The notes beneath the pieces were generated by a model that worked only from the letters and a program-made list of their open reading frames with translations, did not search any database and was not told where the DNA came from. From a virus: a DNA stretch of 41,825 nucleotides. Shown here piece by piece: positions 8,037 through 16,196 of this stretch (position 1 is the first letter of the stretch; the number at the start of each line of letters is the position of its first letter). Both the position numbers and the translations under genes were made by a program. Where the stretch lies: positions 1 to 41,825 of IMG/VR virus record IMGVR_UViG_3300019768_000010, one strand, 5' to 3'.

Positions 8037-8067
8037 GCCTCATCAGTCATCCTCCGTTGGTGGGGCT
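8036..8067 (+). other. Ten-base-pair hairpin in capsid-connector gap
   Basis: AGCCTCATCA (8036-8045) can pair with TGGTGGGGCT (8058-8067) over ten positions including two G-T wobbles, with a 12-base loop. No T tract follows, so it is not a classical terminator. It starts on the last T run of the preceding weak terminator and could be an mRNA end-protecting structure or processing site. Confidence 0.4.
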
Positions 8068-8102
8068 TGTAAGAAACTAGACAAGAAAAAAAAGAGGTTG
8101 GT

Positions 8103-8345
8103 ATGAAAAGATACAAAGTTTTAATGAAAGCAACAGTCCCTTCACCTGAAAAATGTTTTGAAAAAGGCAAGGAGTATTTTTTTGATGAAAAAAAAGCCAG
8201 AGCGTGGGAATCTCAAGACCTTTGCAGTATCATTCAAGAAGAAGCGACAAGTGAAAAACAGATTAATAAAGGAAGCACTGGAAAAGCTAAACAAGGTAAA
8301 AAAAATACTATCCATGGTAATAAAGAAAAAAAAGAGAGTAAGTGA
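8103..8345 (+). CDS. Small head-region protein with lysine-rich tail
   Basis: An 80-residue protein. The N-terminal half (MKRYKVLMKATV, then KGKEYFFDEKKARAWE) resembles the small domain proteins often found between the capsid and connector genes, with a KVL strand and an EYFFDEKKA helix start. The C-terminal 35 residues are low complexity and strongly basic (Lys/Gly/Asn), suggesting nucleic-acid contact or disorder. Ribosome site AGAGG; its TGA overlaps the next ATG (TGATG). A second open frame inside it (8158-8367) is equally Lys-rich but lacks coupling and is taken as a shadow. Confidence 0.65.
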   Translation: MKRYKVLMKATVPSPEKCFEKGKEYFFDEKKARAWESQDLCSIIQEEATSEKQINKGSTGKAKQGKKNTIHGNKEKKESK

Positions 8346-8929
8346 TGTTATTGCAAAGAACCGTTGACCCATCAATAGAACCTGTAACTTTGGAAGAAGC
8401 TAAATTACACTTGCGTGTTGATGGAACAGAAGAGGACAGTTTAATATCCATTCTTATTCAACTAGGTAGAGAGTATGTGGAGACTTATACGGGCAGACCT
8501 CTTATCACTCAATCATGGAAAATGATACTAGACGGTTTTTACTCGCCTATGCAGCTCTACAAACTACCAATACAAGAAGTTGTATCTGTTACATATGCTG
8601 ATACTGCTGGTGACGTGCAAACCCTATCCACAGATATATATAAAACAGTCTTTACCGATTATGATTCCTACATAGAAGTAAAAGATGGGCAATCATTCCC
8701 TGAGACTTTATCAGAATCAGCAGTTGTTGAAATAAACACGACCGCTGGCTATGGACTTACCGCTGATACAGTACCAGCAGGTTTGAAAAACGCCATCCTT
8801 CTTTTGGTTGGTTCTTATTATCAAAATAGGGAAACTATTTACTTTGCGTCTATAGGCACGGTGGCTGACCTGCCTCGGTCGATAGCAATAGATACGCTAC
8901 TAAATAACTATAAATTACCGAGGGTATAA
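8345..8929 (+). CDS. Head-tail connector, HK97 gp6 family
   Basis: Forms the ring attached below the portal. The 194 residues match the gp6/phage connector pattern: PVTLEEAKLHLRVDGTEEDSLI at the N-terminus, the REYVETYTGRPLITQSW helix-turn, central strands with LPIQEVVSVTY, and a C-terminal helix (AGLKNAILLLVGSYYQNRE) before the DLPRSIAIDTLLNNYKLPRV tail. I prefer the ATG at 8345, which overlaps the upstream TGA, to the in-frame GTG at 8342. The stop overlaps the next start as TAATG, so the connector genes are tightly coupled. Confidence 0.92.
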   Translation: MLLQRTVDPSIEPVTLEEAKLHLRVDGTEEDSLISILIQLGREYVETYTGRPLITQSWKMILDGFYSPMQLYKLPIQEVVSVTYADTAGDVQTLSTDIYKTVFTDYDSYIEVKDGQSFPETLSESAVVEINTTAGYGLTADTVPAGLKNAILLLVGSYYQNRETIYFASIGTVADLPRSIAIDTLLNNYKLPRV

Positions 8930-9267
8930 TGCCTTATATTAATAAAGCGTCTGGCTCGCTGTCTCAAAGGATTGAATTATTCTCATATTCTCAATCCAAA
9001 AACGAGTTTGGGGAAGATGTAGAGAATTTTGTATCCGCTGGCAAGGTTTGGGCTGAGGTTGTTTTTCGTATAGGTAAAGAAAAGTTTAACGAGGACTCAA
9101 CCAACTCTATGCAAAAAGTCATTATGCGTATTCGTTATACTGATACTTTAAGTGTTCGTGATAAAGTCCTTTACAATAACGATTATTATAATATATTAAG
9201 TATTGTTCCAATGGGTAGTACAAAACGAGATTTACTGGAAATGGAGACTCTTAGACAGGTGAAATGA
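8929..9267 (+). CDS. Head-tail adaptor (SPP1 gp16-like)
   Basis: A 112-residue head-closure protein of the phage head-tail joining family. Diagnostic pattern: LSQRIELFSYSQSKNEFGED, then VWAEVVFRIGKEKF, VIMRIRYTDTLSVRDKVLYNNDYYNILSIV, and a C-terminal strand with METLRQ. Length is typical (about 110). It overlaps the connector gene by TAATG and the gp10-like gene by ATGA. It should sit between the connector ring and the tail. Confidence 0.9.
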   Translation: MPYINKASGSLSQRIELFSYSQSKNEFGEDVENFVSAGKVWAEVVFRIGKEKFNEDSTNSMQKVIMRIRYTDTLSVRDKVLYNNDYYNILSIVPMGSTKRDLLEMETLRQVK

Positions 9268-9824
9268 TGGCTTTTAAACAGTCTGGTGTTCGTGGTGCTG
9301 ATGATGTCGTTGCCAAATTCAAAGAGGTGTTTAAGCAACTAGACCCTAAGCAACAGGGAACTAAGGTTCTGCGTCCTGCTATTAAAAGAGCATCTAAGCC
9401 GTTAGCGGAACAGATAGAAAAAAACGCTTCTAAGTTTGGCAAATACTCAACAGGTAACATAGCCGATAATGTAGTTATTACTGCTGATATCAAGAAATTC
9501 AGAAGACGTGGACGCTCTATGGTATTCGTTGGTATTAAGAAGAAAGGCACTATTAGCCTAGGGTCTATTAAGGGTAAAACCAATACACATTATGCCTATT
9601 TTCTTGAATATGGCACAGGTCGACACTTCACCAATAATCCGTCCAGATATGCGAAGGGTGAGGAGTCTCCAAGGCACATGAAGCCTCAGCCATTTATTAG
9701 ACCAGCGATAGAGGCACAAAGAAAAGCAACATTTTCTAGCTTGAACAATGAATTAACAAAACAGGTAAACTCAGTTATAAAGAAACTTTCAAGTGGTAAA
9801 TTAAAAGGTAATGGTGGTAAATGA
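9264..9824 (+). CDS. HK97 gp10-like tail completion protein
   Basis: A 186-residue protein of the HK97-gp10 family, acting at the head-tail interface. Signature features are the basic helix-rich N-terminus (KVLRPAIKRASKPLAEQI), a basic FRRRGRSMVFVGIKKKG strand pair, the invariant HYAYFLEYGTGRH segment and the PQPFIRPAIEA motif followed by a long terminal helix. Two tandem ATGs occur (9264 and 9267); either could serve, after AGGTGA. Start and stop both overlap neighbours as ATGA, typical of the completion cluster. Confidence 0.9.
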   Translation: MMAFKQSGVRGADDVVAKFKEVFKQLDPKQQGTKVLRPAIKRASKPLAEQIEKNASKFGKYSTGNIADNVVITADIKKFRRRGRSMVFVGIKKKGTISLGSIKGKTNTHYAYFLEYGTGRHFTNNPSRYAKGEESPRHMKPQPFIRPAIEAQRKATFSSLNNELTKQVNSVIKKLSSGKLKGNGGK

Positions 9825-10204
9825 GTTTAAGAAGTAAATTATATACATTATTATCAACTAACACAGATATATCGAATATAGTCGGCAATCGGATAACGCC
9901 GTCTATAATTACTCAGAATCAACCAGCACCATATATACTATACTCTGTTATTGCTGAAACGCCTATGAATACGTTAACCAGCAATAACAGGAATGATAGG
10001 AGATTATGGGTTCAAATAGATTGTGTAGCAGAGACTTTTTCAGAAACAGAAACTCTCTCAGTGTTAGTTGCTAATGCTATACTTTCAGAGGAAACCGTAT
10101 TCACTTCCACATATAAAAACGAACAAGAAGATTATGACTCAGAAGTTGAACCAAAGACTTACAGAAGAATTTTAGAGTTCCATATTTTTGGAAACGATAA
10201 TTAA
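9821..10204 (+). CDS. Tail completion protein, DUF3168 family
   Basis: A 127-residue protein with the DUF3168 layout: a helical start (SLRSKLYTLLSTNTDISNIVGNRI), the QNQPAPYILYSVI strand, RRLWVQIDCVAETFSETETLS, and a closing YRRILEFHIFG strand. DUF3168 proteins act at the tail end of the neck (tail terminator/completion role). It overlaps its upstream neighbour as ATGA and precedes the tail tube gene by 17 bases, the expected order. Confidence 0.87.
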   Translation: MSLRSKLYTLLSTNTDISNIVGNRITPSIITQNQPAPYILYSVIAETPMNTLTSNNRNDRRLWVQIDCVAETFSETETLSVLVANAILSEETVFTSTYKNEQEDYDSEVEPKTYRRILEFHIFGNDN

Positions 10205-10221
10205 AATAAAGAGGTAAAAAA

Positions 10222-10656
10222 ATGGCTAAATATTCAACACAAGGATTGCTCTTACAGATAGGAGAGACGACAGACGCTTCTTCTGCATTGTCAACAATAG
10301 GCAACCTTAATAGTTTTTCCCCACCTATTGGAGACGATTCATCAGAGATTGACGTAACAGATTACACATCTACCGTAAAGGAATTCATTCTCGGTCTTAA
10401 AGATGGTGGTTCTATGGATGTATCTGGGTTCTGGGATTCAGAAATTCCTGAACACGCAGAACTTATTTCGGCTAACAATACTCAGACACTGAAACAATTT
10501 CTGGTTACTTTCACCGATGGAACAACGACCCCATCTACTCTTGGGTTTAACGCCTTTGTAAAAAACCTAAATTCTTCAACAGAGATTGATGATGCTTTCC
10601 AATTCACGGCTACGTTGAGAGTTTCAGGAACTAAGACTTACACACCAGCAACTTAA
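10222..10656 (+). CDS. Major tail tube protein
   Basis: Polymerises into the tail tube. The 144 residues show the usual tube features: an N-terminal GLLLQIG strand, DDSSEIDVTDYTS (the conserved DVT turn), KEFILGLKDGGSMDVSGFW, a central LKQFLVTFTDGTTTPSTLGFNAFVK strand pair, and the terminal FTATLRVSGTKTY strand. Ribosome site AGAGG is good. Size is at the small end for siphovirus tube proteins and lacks an added Ig-like domain. Confidence 0.9.
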   Translation: MAKYSTQGLLLQIGETTDASSALSTIGNLNSFSPPIGDDSSEIDVTDYTSTVKEFILGLKDGGSMDVSGFWDSEIPEHAELISANNTQTLKQFLVTFTDGTTTPSTLGFNAFVKNLNSSTEIDDAFQFTATLRVSGTKTYTPAT

Positions 10657-10682
10657 TAAACCATAACTAGGAGGATTTTCAA

Positions 10683-11045
10683 ATGATTTTAACAAGAGAC
10701 CAAATTTTAAATGCTAGCGATATCGGTATCGAAAAAGTTTCAGTTCCAGAGTGGGGCGGTGAGATATATGTAAAAGCTATGTCTCTAGGCGACAGGAACA
10801 AATGCTCATTGTGTCTTTTTGATACTGATGAAAAAGGCGAACAAATAGCAAAAAAAGATGTTGACTATAATACAGTCATGTTGGCTTTTACTCTTTGTGA
10901 TAAAAAAGGCAAGCTTATCTTTTCCGAGGAAGACATTGAGGCTATTTCTAACAAATCAACTAAGGCTACAGATAGATGCTTGGAAGTGGCTAAAAGATTG
11001 AATAATTTTACAGAAGAAGAAGTGGATAACGCCGAAAAAAAATAA
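10683..11045 (+). CDS. Tail assembly chaperone (G product)
   Basis: A 120-residue lambda gpG-like chaperone that coats the tape measure during tail assembly. Typical start (MILTRDQILNASDI, then VPEWGGEIYVKAMSLGDRN), a Cys-containing core and an acidic helix ending EEVDNAEKK. Ribosome site AGGAGG. The stop TAA lies directly after a run of eight A residues (11035-11042) that makes a programmed -1 frameshift site, so a fraction of ribosomes should continue into the T frame to make a 241-residue G-T fusion. Confidence 0.9.
   Translation: MILTRDQILNASDIGIEKVSVPEWGGEIYVKAMSLGDRNKCSLCLFDTDEKGEQIAKKDVDYNTVMLAFTLCDKKGKLIFSEEDIEAISNKSTKATDRCLEVAKRLNNFTEEEVDNAEKK
11036..11042 (+). promoter_or_regulatory. 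Programmed -1 frameshift slippery site
   Basis: Within codons GAA-AAA-AAA-TAA of the G gene, the heptamer A-AAA-AAA is in the X-XXY-YYZ register. A -1 slip makes the next codon ATA at 11042-11044 and opens the downstream T frame (IRSRPEEHLK then MRLALALGKT). The zero-frame stop follows the heptamer directly, which favours pausing. Confidence 0.85.
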
Positions 11046-11407
11046 GAAGCCGTCCAGAGGAACATTTAAAGATGCGATTAGCTCTGGCACTTGGTAAAAC
11101 CCTATCCGAGATAGAGCATATGCCAATGTCAGAGTTTATTCGATGGACGGCATGGGACAGGATACAGCATATTGGTGAGTATCGCCAAGATGTAAATTTC
11201 GGTATTTTGGTTTCAGTTCTTAGGAATATAGCTTCATCGTTTGGTGGGAAAAACGGTAAACCAGCTACACCTGAAAATTCAATCCCTCATCTTAAAGATT
11301 ACCACCGCAAAGCAATAAATATTGAAGTTAATACTGGCTTAGAAGCTATGGATGAATGGATTAAAGAAGGGCTTGATTCTGGTGAAATTATCCTTAATAA
11401 AAAATAA
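11042..11407 (+). CDS. G-T chaperone extension (-1 frame)
   Basis: The T part of the gpG-T tail chaperone, read only after the -1 frameshift. From 11042 it adds 121 residues: RPEEHLKMRLALALGKTLSE is the classic T-domain opening, followed by MSEFIRWTAWDRI and a short disordered end. An ATG exists at 11072, but it has no good ribosome site and would cut off the conserved RPEEHL segment, so independent translation is unlikely. The T domain is known in lambda to recruit the tail tube protein to the tape measure. It lies 13 bases before the tape measure gene, as expected. Confidence 0.85.
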   Translation: MRSRPEEHLKMRLALALGKTLSEIEHMPMSEFIRWTAWDRIQHIGEYRQDVNFGILVSVLRNIASSFGGKNGKPATPENSIPHLKDYHRKAINIEVNTGLEAMDEWIKEGLDSGEIILNKK

Positions 11408-11420
11408 AAAGGATCGATAA

Positions 11421-14400
11421 ATGGCAAATATTTTAGAGAATATGGTAATAGGTATCGGAGCAGATATTTCAGCCATTCAAAAGGATTTAGGACAAGCTAC
11501 ACGAATAATCAAAAATTTTGAATCCACCGCAAATAAAAACTTAAAAGAATTTAAGCAAAATACAGAAAAAAACATGAAAAGTGCGACAAGGTCAATCAAG
11601 GGGCTTACTGTCGCATTTGTTGGTTTAAATACCGCCATGTCGGCATTACGTTTGACCTATAATATTGGTCGACAAATAGCTGACACGTCAGGTCAGTTTG
11701 AGACTCTGCAAACCAGACTAGTAACCCTGTCAGGTTCGTCTGCGAAAGCTAGGGAATCTATGGCTTGGATTGTAGACTTCACTAAAAAAACTCCTTTTCA
11801 GTTAAGAGAAACGGCAGATGCTTTCAACAAGCTGACCGCATCAGGTGTAGAGGCTACCAGAATGCTTCCTCTTATAGGTGATGCTGTTTCCGCTATTGGT
11901 GGTGGCAAAGAAGACCTTAATGGTGTGGTTAGAGCTTTCACTCAGATATCAGCCAAAGGTAGAGTTTCAGCAGAGGAGCTTTTGCAGATTTCAGAGCGTG
12001 GTATCCCTGCGCTTAAAATCATGAAAGAAGAGCTGGGTTTAACAGCTAAAGAAATGGATAATTTGACAAAAGCTGTCCCAGATATGGATGAGTTTTGGGA
12101 TGCTATGGAAAAAGGAATAAAGGAACGTTTCGGTGGAGCGATGGCTCGCCAAATGACCAAATTTAATGGTCTTGTTTCTAACCTGTCAGATGAGTTCATG
12201 TTATTCACAAAAGAAATAGGTGAAGCTGGGTTCTTGGGAGTGTTAAAAAGAGAACTAGCTACAGCCTTGGTAACTATAGATAATTTACGTAAAGATGGTA
12301 CTCTGTCTCGATGGGCTGTGGAAATATCCGATGCCTTATCCCAAGTAACCATGTCTGTGATAAAATTCACAAAGGCTACCGTGGCTTTCTTGTCCAGTAA
12401 TCAGGAAATCTTCAAATGGGCTGGCAAGATAACTGCTGCTTATCTGGCATGGAAGGGTGTATTTTCTCCTATCCTTAACTTGATGAAAAACTCAGTGATT
12501 GCTATACGTTCTATGGGTGTGGGTATGAAGGCATATACTGTATCCGTAGCCACGGCAACTACAGGGACTAAGGGCTTAAAATCAGCTCTTATCGCCACCA
12601 ACATAAGCCTCAAGGCTCTTAAGGCTTCCATGATGACCTTTTTACCAACAGCCTTGATTATAGTCGCTGGTGAAGCTTTAGCTTATATCTATAACAATTT
12701 AGATAGAATAAAGAAGAAAATGGATGGTTTTGCTTCTAACCATGCTCTTTACGAACAAGCTTTTCGCAACTTAGGTGCTGGTGCGAACCCTGATGAAATT
12801 ATAAAAGAAATGGACAGAATTAGGAAAGCCAGAGAAGTAGAATTATCACAAAAACAAAAACTCATAGAATTAGATACAACGATAGCACAGCAAAGAATAG
12901 AAGCTCTTGTCGATGGTGAACATATTGCCAAGATGACAAATGAGTTAAATAATGCACTTAGAATACCTTTTCAAAAAGGTTTAGCAAAGGCTGATAGTCG
13001 TCAATTAAAACAAGATAAGGACAACAAAGTCTTTGATGTTTTAATGATTCAAAACTTCGGTACTGCTCAAGACAAGATTAATCTTAAGTATGATAAGATG
13101 ATAGACAAAGTAAGGGCATTAAAAACTACCACTGAGCAGTTTAATATTTTCCAAAGACTAGCGGACAAAGCAAGACTTAAGGCTTTGGACGATTTATCTG
13201 AAAAAGAAAAAAAGAAGGCGATGAAAGAGCAAGAACGCCTAAACAATAAAACAAAAAGAGAGTTTACTAAAAAACAAAAACTTTTAGATGACCAAGCAAA
13301 GATAGAAGCCCAGTACCGCCAAGAGACATTTAAGTTAGCTGAGGAGTTTGATCCTTTCACTAGAGAAGAATCCAAGATAGCACAAAGTGTCAAATTAAAG
13401 ATGGATGCTCTTGAAGAATATGCCGAATTTGTTGGTGCTACAGAAGAAGAGATAGCTGTTATGCAAAATCGCATTTATCGCACAGCCGAGGAAGAAAGGT
13501 TGGCATTTAGAGAGCAAAAAGCCGATGAAGCGATAAAAGCAGAAACACTCTCGCAAAGAAAATTCATAGTCAGTATGAAGGAAATGTGGGGTAAATACTA
13601 TGACGATGTAGCCAGCATCGCTACTGGTTTTGCCTCCTCTACTGAAAGCACTTTATCAGACGTACTTTTTGATGGTTTGGTTGGAGAAATGAAAACCTTT
13701 CAGGAATACTGGGAGGGGTTTTGGCGTTCTATGGTTAGAACAGTTACAGACGCAATAGCTAAAATCGCAGTTGAAAAGGGTGTTTCATCTCTTGTTGGCT
13801 GGGGTCAAGCAATGAACTTCTTTGATATTGGTGCATACGAGGTAAAACAAGACCAAGTAGCCATGGTTCACCAAGGTGAGATGATTATTCCTAAACACGA
13901 GGCTGAAACCTTCCGCCAATCATTGCAAAAGAACACGGGGTTATCAGCAATGGATGAAGCTACAAACGGTGCATTGATGAGAGGAGCGACAGAGAGTTTT
14001 GCTTTTGGAGGTGGAACACACGTTCTTAGTGCTGGTGTGGGCGGTATCGCCATGGGTGCTAGCATGGATCAGATAGCAGGAGCGTTGACAGATGTTAATG
14101 CTTGGTCGGCTATTTACGGTGGATCGGTAATAGAAGGTATCGAATCAGCTTTCACTGAAAAATTTGGTTTAGTTGATAATAAAAGAACAGACATGGTGGA
14201 CAATTTTCTATCCAAAGCCCTTGTAGGTTTCGGTGCTGTTGCTCCCACAGGCGGTGGCATGTTAGTTGCTAAGGCATTTGGGTCTTTAGGTGAGCTGATA
14301 TCAGGTGCTGTTGGCAAATATATAGGGACTAACTATGACGAGATAGCTAAGGATGGTTATGGTGCTTTGGCTGGAATAGGAGACCTTCTGGATGCCAGAC

Positions 14401-15071
14401 CTAACGAAAGAACACTAGACGCATTAGAAGGCTCTGTCCGTTTTGGTCAACTTTCAGCAGATGCATCAAACAGATACGCCCAAGTTTTAAAAGATTCTTA
14501 TCTTGGTACAGAAGTTCTCACAAGTAATTTTGATAACATCCGTGAGAGTTACTCATCTTATTTAGAAAGAGAAGTTGGGCAAGGGCAAGAGTTCCGCAAC
14601 AAGCTAGGTACAGCTCAGGTGATGGATGCTATCCAAAAACAAATGGCTTCCTTCCAAACTTTTTCCTTTGAAGGCGAACCTTCATCCACATCTTTCTCTG
14701 ACTCTTTCGGGATGAGTATAAGCGATGCGATAGACTCCATAAGCGAAGATGACGGTTTCGGCAGTGATGGGTTTGGTGGCTTTGACACTTTTGAAAAAGG
14801 TGGTAGACCTAAACTCAATCAACCATCTATCGTAGGTGAAAAGGGGTGGGAGCTTTTCATCCCTGACCAAGCTGGAACTATTATTCCTCATGACAGGAGC
14901 AAGAGAATGCTAGACTCAGCAACAACGGCTAGTTCCTATTCCCCAGAAACCTCAAGTAGTGATGGAGATTTTGCAACAAAGTCATTGCTAGAAATAGCAA
15001 AAAACACTAAATTAACTTATAATAAGCTTAATGAAATACAAGTACTAGGTTTGCCTGTACAGGAGAGCTAA
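11421..15071 (+). CDS. Tape measure protein
   Basis: The 1216-residue protein that sets tail length and is ejected with DNA; at roughly 0.15 nm per residue it predicts a tail near 180 nm (inference). The N-terminal part is the known tape measure domain (LRLTYNIGRQIAD, ETLQTRLVTLSGSS, ISAKGRVSAEELLQISERG). A hydrophobic stretch near 405-425 (FLPTALIIVAGEALAYIY) may be a membrane segment. The middle is a long charged coiled coil (about 430-740). The C-terminal part has two GE-type strand motifs, HQGEMIIPKHEAETF near 818 and VGEKGWELFIPDQAGTIIPH near 1137, seen in lambda H-like C-termini. Intact and in frame throughout. Confidence 0.95.
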   Translation: MANILENMVIGIGADISAIQKDLGQATRIIKNFESTANKNLKEFKQNTEKNMKSATRSIKGLTVAFVGLNTAMSALRLTYNIGRQIADTSGQFETLQTRLVTLSGSSAKARESMAWIVDFTKKTPFQLRETADAFNKLTASGVEATRMLPLIGDAVSAIGGGKEDLNGVVRAFTQISAKGRVSAEELLQISERGIPALKIMKEELGLTAKEMDNLTKAVPDMDEFWDAMEKGIKERFGGAMARQMTKFNGLVSNLSDEFMLFTKEIGEAGFLGVLKRELATALVTIDNLRKDGTLSRWAVEISDALSQVTMSVIKFTKATVAFLSSNQEIFKWAGKITAAYLAWKGVFSPILNLMKNSVIAIRSMGVGMKAYTVSVATATTGTKGLKSALIATNISLKALKASMMTFLPTALIIVAGEALAYIYNNLDRIKKKMDGFASNHALYEQAFRNLGAGANPDEIIKEMDRIRKAREVELSQKQKLIELDTTIAQQRIEALVDGEHIAKMTNELNNALRIPFQKGLAKADSRQLKQDKDNKVFDVLMIQNFGTAQDKINLKYDKMIDKVRALKTTTEQFNIFQRLADKARLKALDDLSEKEKKKAMKEQERLNNKTKREFTKKQKLLDDQAKIEAQYRQETFKLAEEFDPFTREESKIAQSVKLKMDALEEYAEFVGATEEEIAVMQNRIYRTAEEERLAFREQKADEAIKAETLSQRKFIVSMKEMWGKYYDDVASIATGFASSTESTLSDVLFDGLVGEMKTFQEYWEGFWRSMVRTVTDAIAKIAVEKGVSSLVGWGQAMNFFDIGAYEVKQDQVAMVHQGEMIIPKHEAETFRQSLQKNTGLSAMDEATNGALMRGATESFAFGGGTHVLSAGVGGIAMGASMDQIAGALTDVNAWSAIYGGSVIEGIESAFTEKFGLVDNKRTDMVDNFLSKALVGFGAVAPTGGGMLVAKAFGSLGELISGAVGKYIGTNYDEIAKDGYGALAGIGDLLDARPNERTLDALEGSVRFGQLSADASNRYAQVLKDSYLGTEVLTSNFDNIRESYSSYLEREVGQGQEFRNKLGTAQVMDAIQKQMASFQTFSFEGEPSSTSFSDSFGMSISDAIDSISEDDGFGSDGFGGFDTFEKGGRPKLNQPSIVGEKGWELFIPDQAGTIIPHDRSKRMLDSATTASSYSPETSSSDGDFATKSLLEIAKNTKLTYNKLNEIQVLGLPVQES

Positions 15072-15074
15072 TAT

Positions 15075-16145
15075 ATGAGAATAATAACATTGGAACAAAA
15101 TATAGATTATGCTGTAGATGGAATTAACATAGCAGAGCCAGATATAGGAGAAACCTTATGGGTTTCTTCTGCTGTTTCTACTGTAGATTCCGAATATATA
15201 TTGACTTCCACCCATAGGGTTTACAAGGCTCTGGATGATAGCACTGGGAGACAACCCGATGCTTACTTGAAAATATCTGATTATGATGTTTACGACAGTA
15301 CTGTAACATATACAAAGGATGCAAAAGCAAGAACAGTAGACGGGGTTCTATACAAATCCCTGCAAGACTCGAACACTGGAAATTTACCTAACACTAGTAC
15401 TGATTTTTGGGTTTCAACAATTGTCGATTGGGAAGAGTTAAGAGGTACTAATAAATATGCCATGCTTGACCCTATAACAAATACTCAAACTACCTCGTCA
15501 GCAAATATCACATTTTCCGTTGATACATCTCTAAACGATTCTTTGGGTTTCTTCAATCTCACAAATGCTACCTCTATACAGGTAGTGTCTACAAAGGATA
15601 AAGGTGAGATAACGGAAGAAGAGTTGAGTAATAAAACAATCCCTTTGAAAGTGAACACTGTTTCTTCTTGGCTTGAATACGTGACGCAAGACCCTTACTT
15701 GGCTTACAAGGGTGATGTAGTTATAACCATCCCTGCGAGGGTTAATGTAACCACTGATATAACAATAAACGGCAATGATTCAGGTACGGATTTAGGTGTG
15801 GGTGTTTTTACATTTGGAAAATCTTATGAAGCTGGTATTACGAGATATGGGGCTTCCGCTGGTATTAATGACTTTTCCACAACAAATATAGACTCCGAAA
15901 CAGGCAACGTTACCCTAAAACAAGGTGTTTACCAGAAAAGAAACAACTATAGCGTATTTGTAAACCCTGCCAAACTTTCTATTTTGTTCAGGAAGTTGGT
16001 TAACGAAAGGGCTAGACCTGCAATATATGATGGCGGTGGGGAAAGAGAAGCTTTCCTTGTATACGGCTTTTACAGGTCTTTTGAAGAAGTAGTTTCAGAC
16101 CCTAGCGCTATTTTTTGTTCATTAGAACTTGAAAGTATTACTTAA
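15075..16145 (+). CDS. Distal tail protein with carbohydrate-binding-like module
   Basis: A 356-residue protein right behind the tape measure, where distal tail or hub proteins are encoded. Two similar aromatic/Gly segments, STHRVYKALDDSTGRQPD and DGVLYKSLQDSNTGNLPN, are typical of small chitin/carbohydrate-binding-like modules, and WEELRGTNKYAMLD is a motif I recognise from such tail proteins. The rest is beta-rich, with a final FLVYGFYRSFEEV strand. Ribosome site AGGAGAG. It may adsorb to surface glycans or cap the tail tube; it is not a classic Dit by sequence. Confidence 0.75.
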   Translation: MRIITLEQNIDYAVDGINIAEPDIGETLWVSSAVSTVDSEYILTSTHRVYKALDDSTGRQPDAYLKISDYDVYDSTVTYTKDAKARTVDGVLYKSLQDSNTGNLPNTSTDFWVSTIVDWEELRGTNKYAMLDPITNTQTTSSANITFSVDTSLNDSLGFFNLTNATSIQVVSTKDKGEITEEELSNKTIPLKVNTVSSWLEYVTQDPYLAYKGDVVITIPARVNVTTDITINGNDSGTDLGVGVFTFGKSYEAGITRYGASAGINDFSTTNIDSETGNVTLKQGVYQKRNNYSVFVNPAKLSILFRKLVNERARPAIYDGGGEREAFLVYGFYRSFEEVVSDPSAIFCSLELESIT

Positions 16146-16196
16146 AGTATTATATATAAACATATGATAATCTTGAAATAAACAATAGGTGAAAAG

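Noticed and set aside
8158-8367. Lys-rich 69-residue ORF overlapping the 8103 gene
   Set aside because: Same A-rich DNA read in another frame; the 8103 frame has the ribosome site and the coupled stop.
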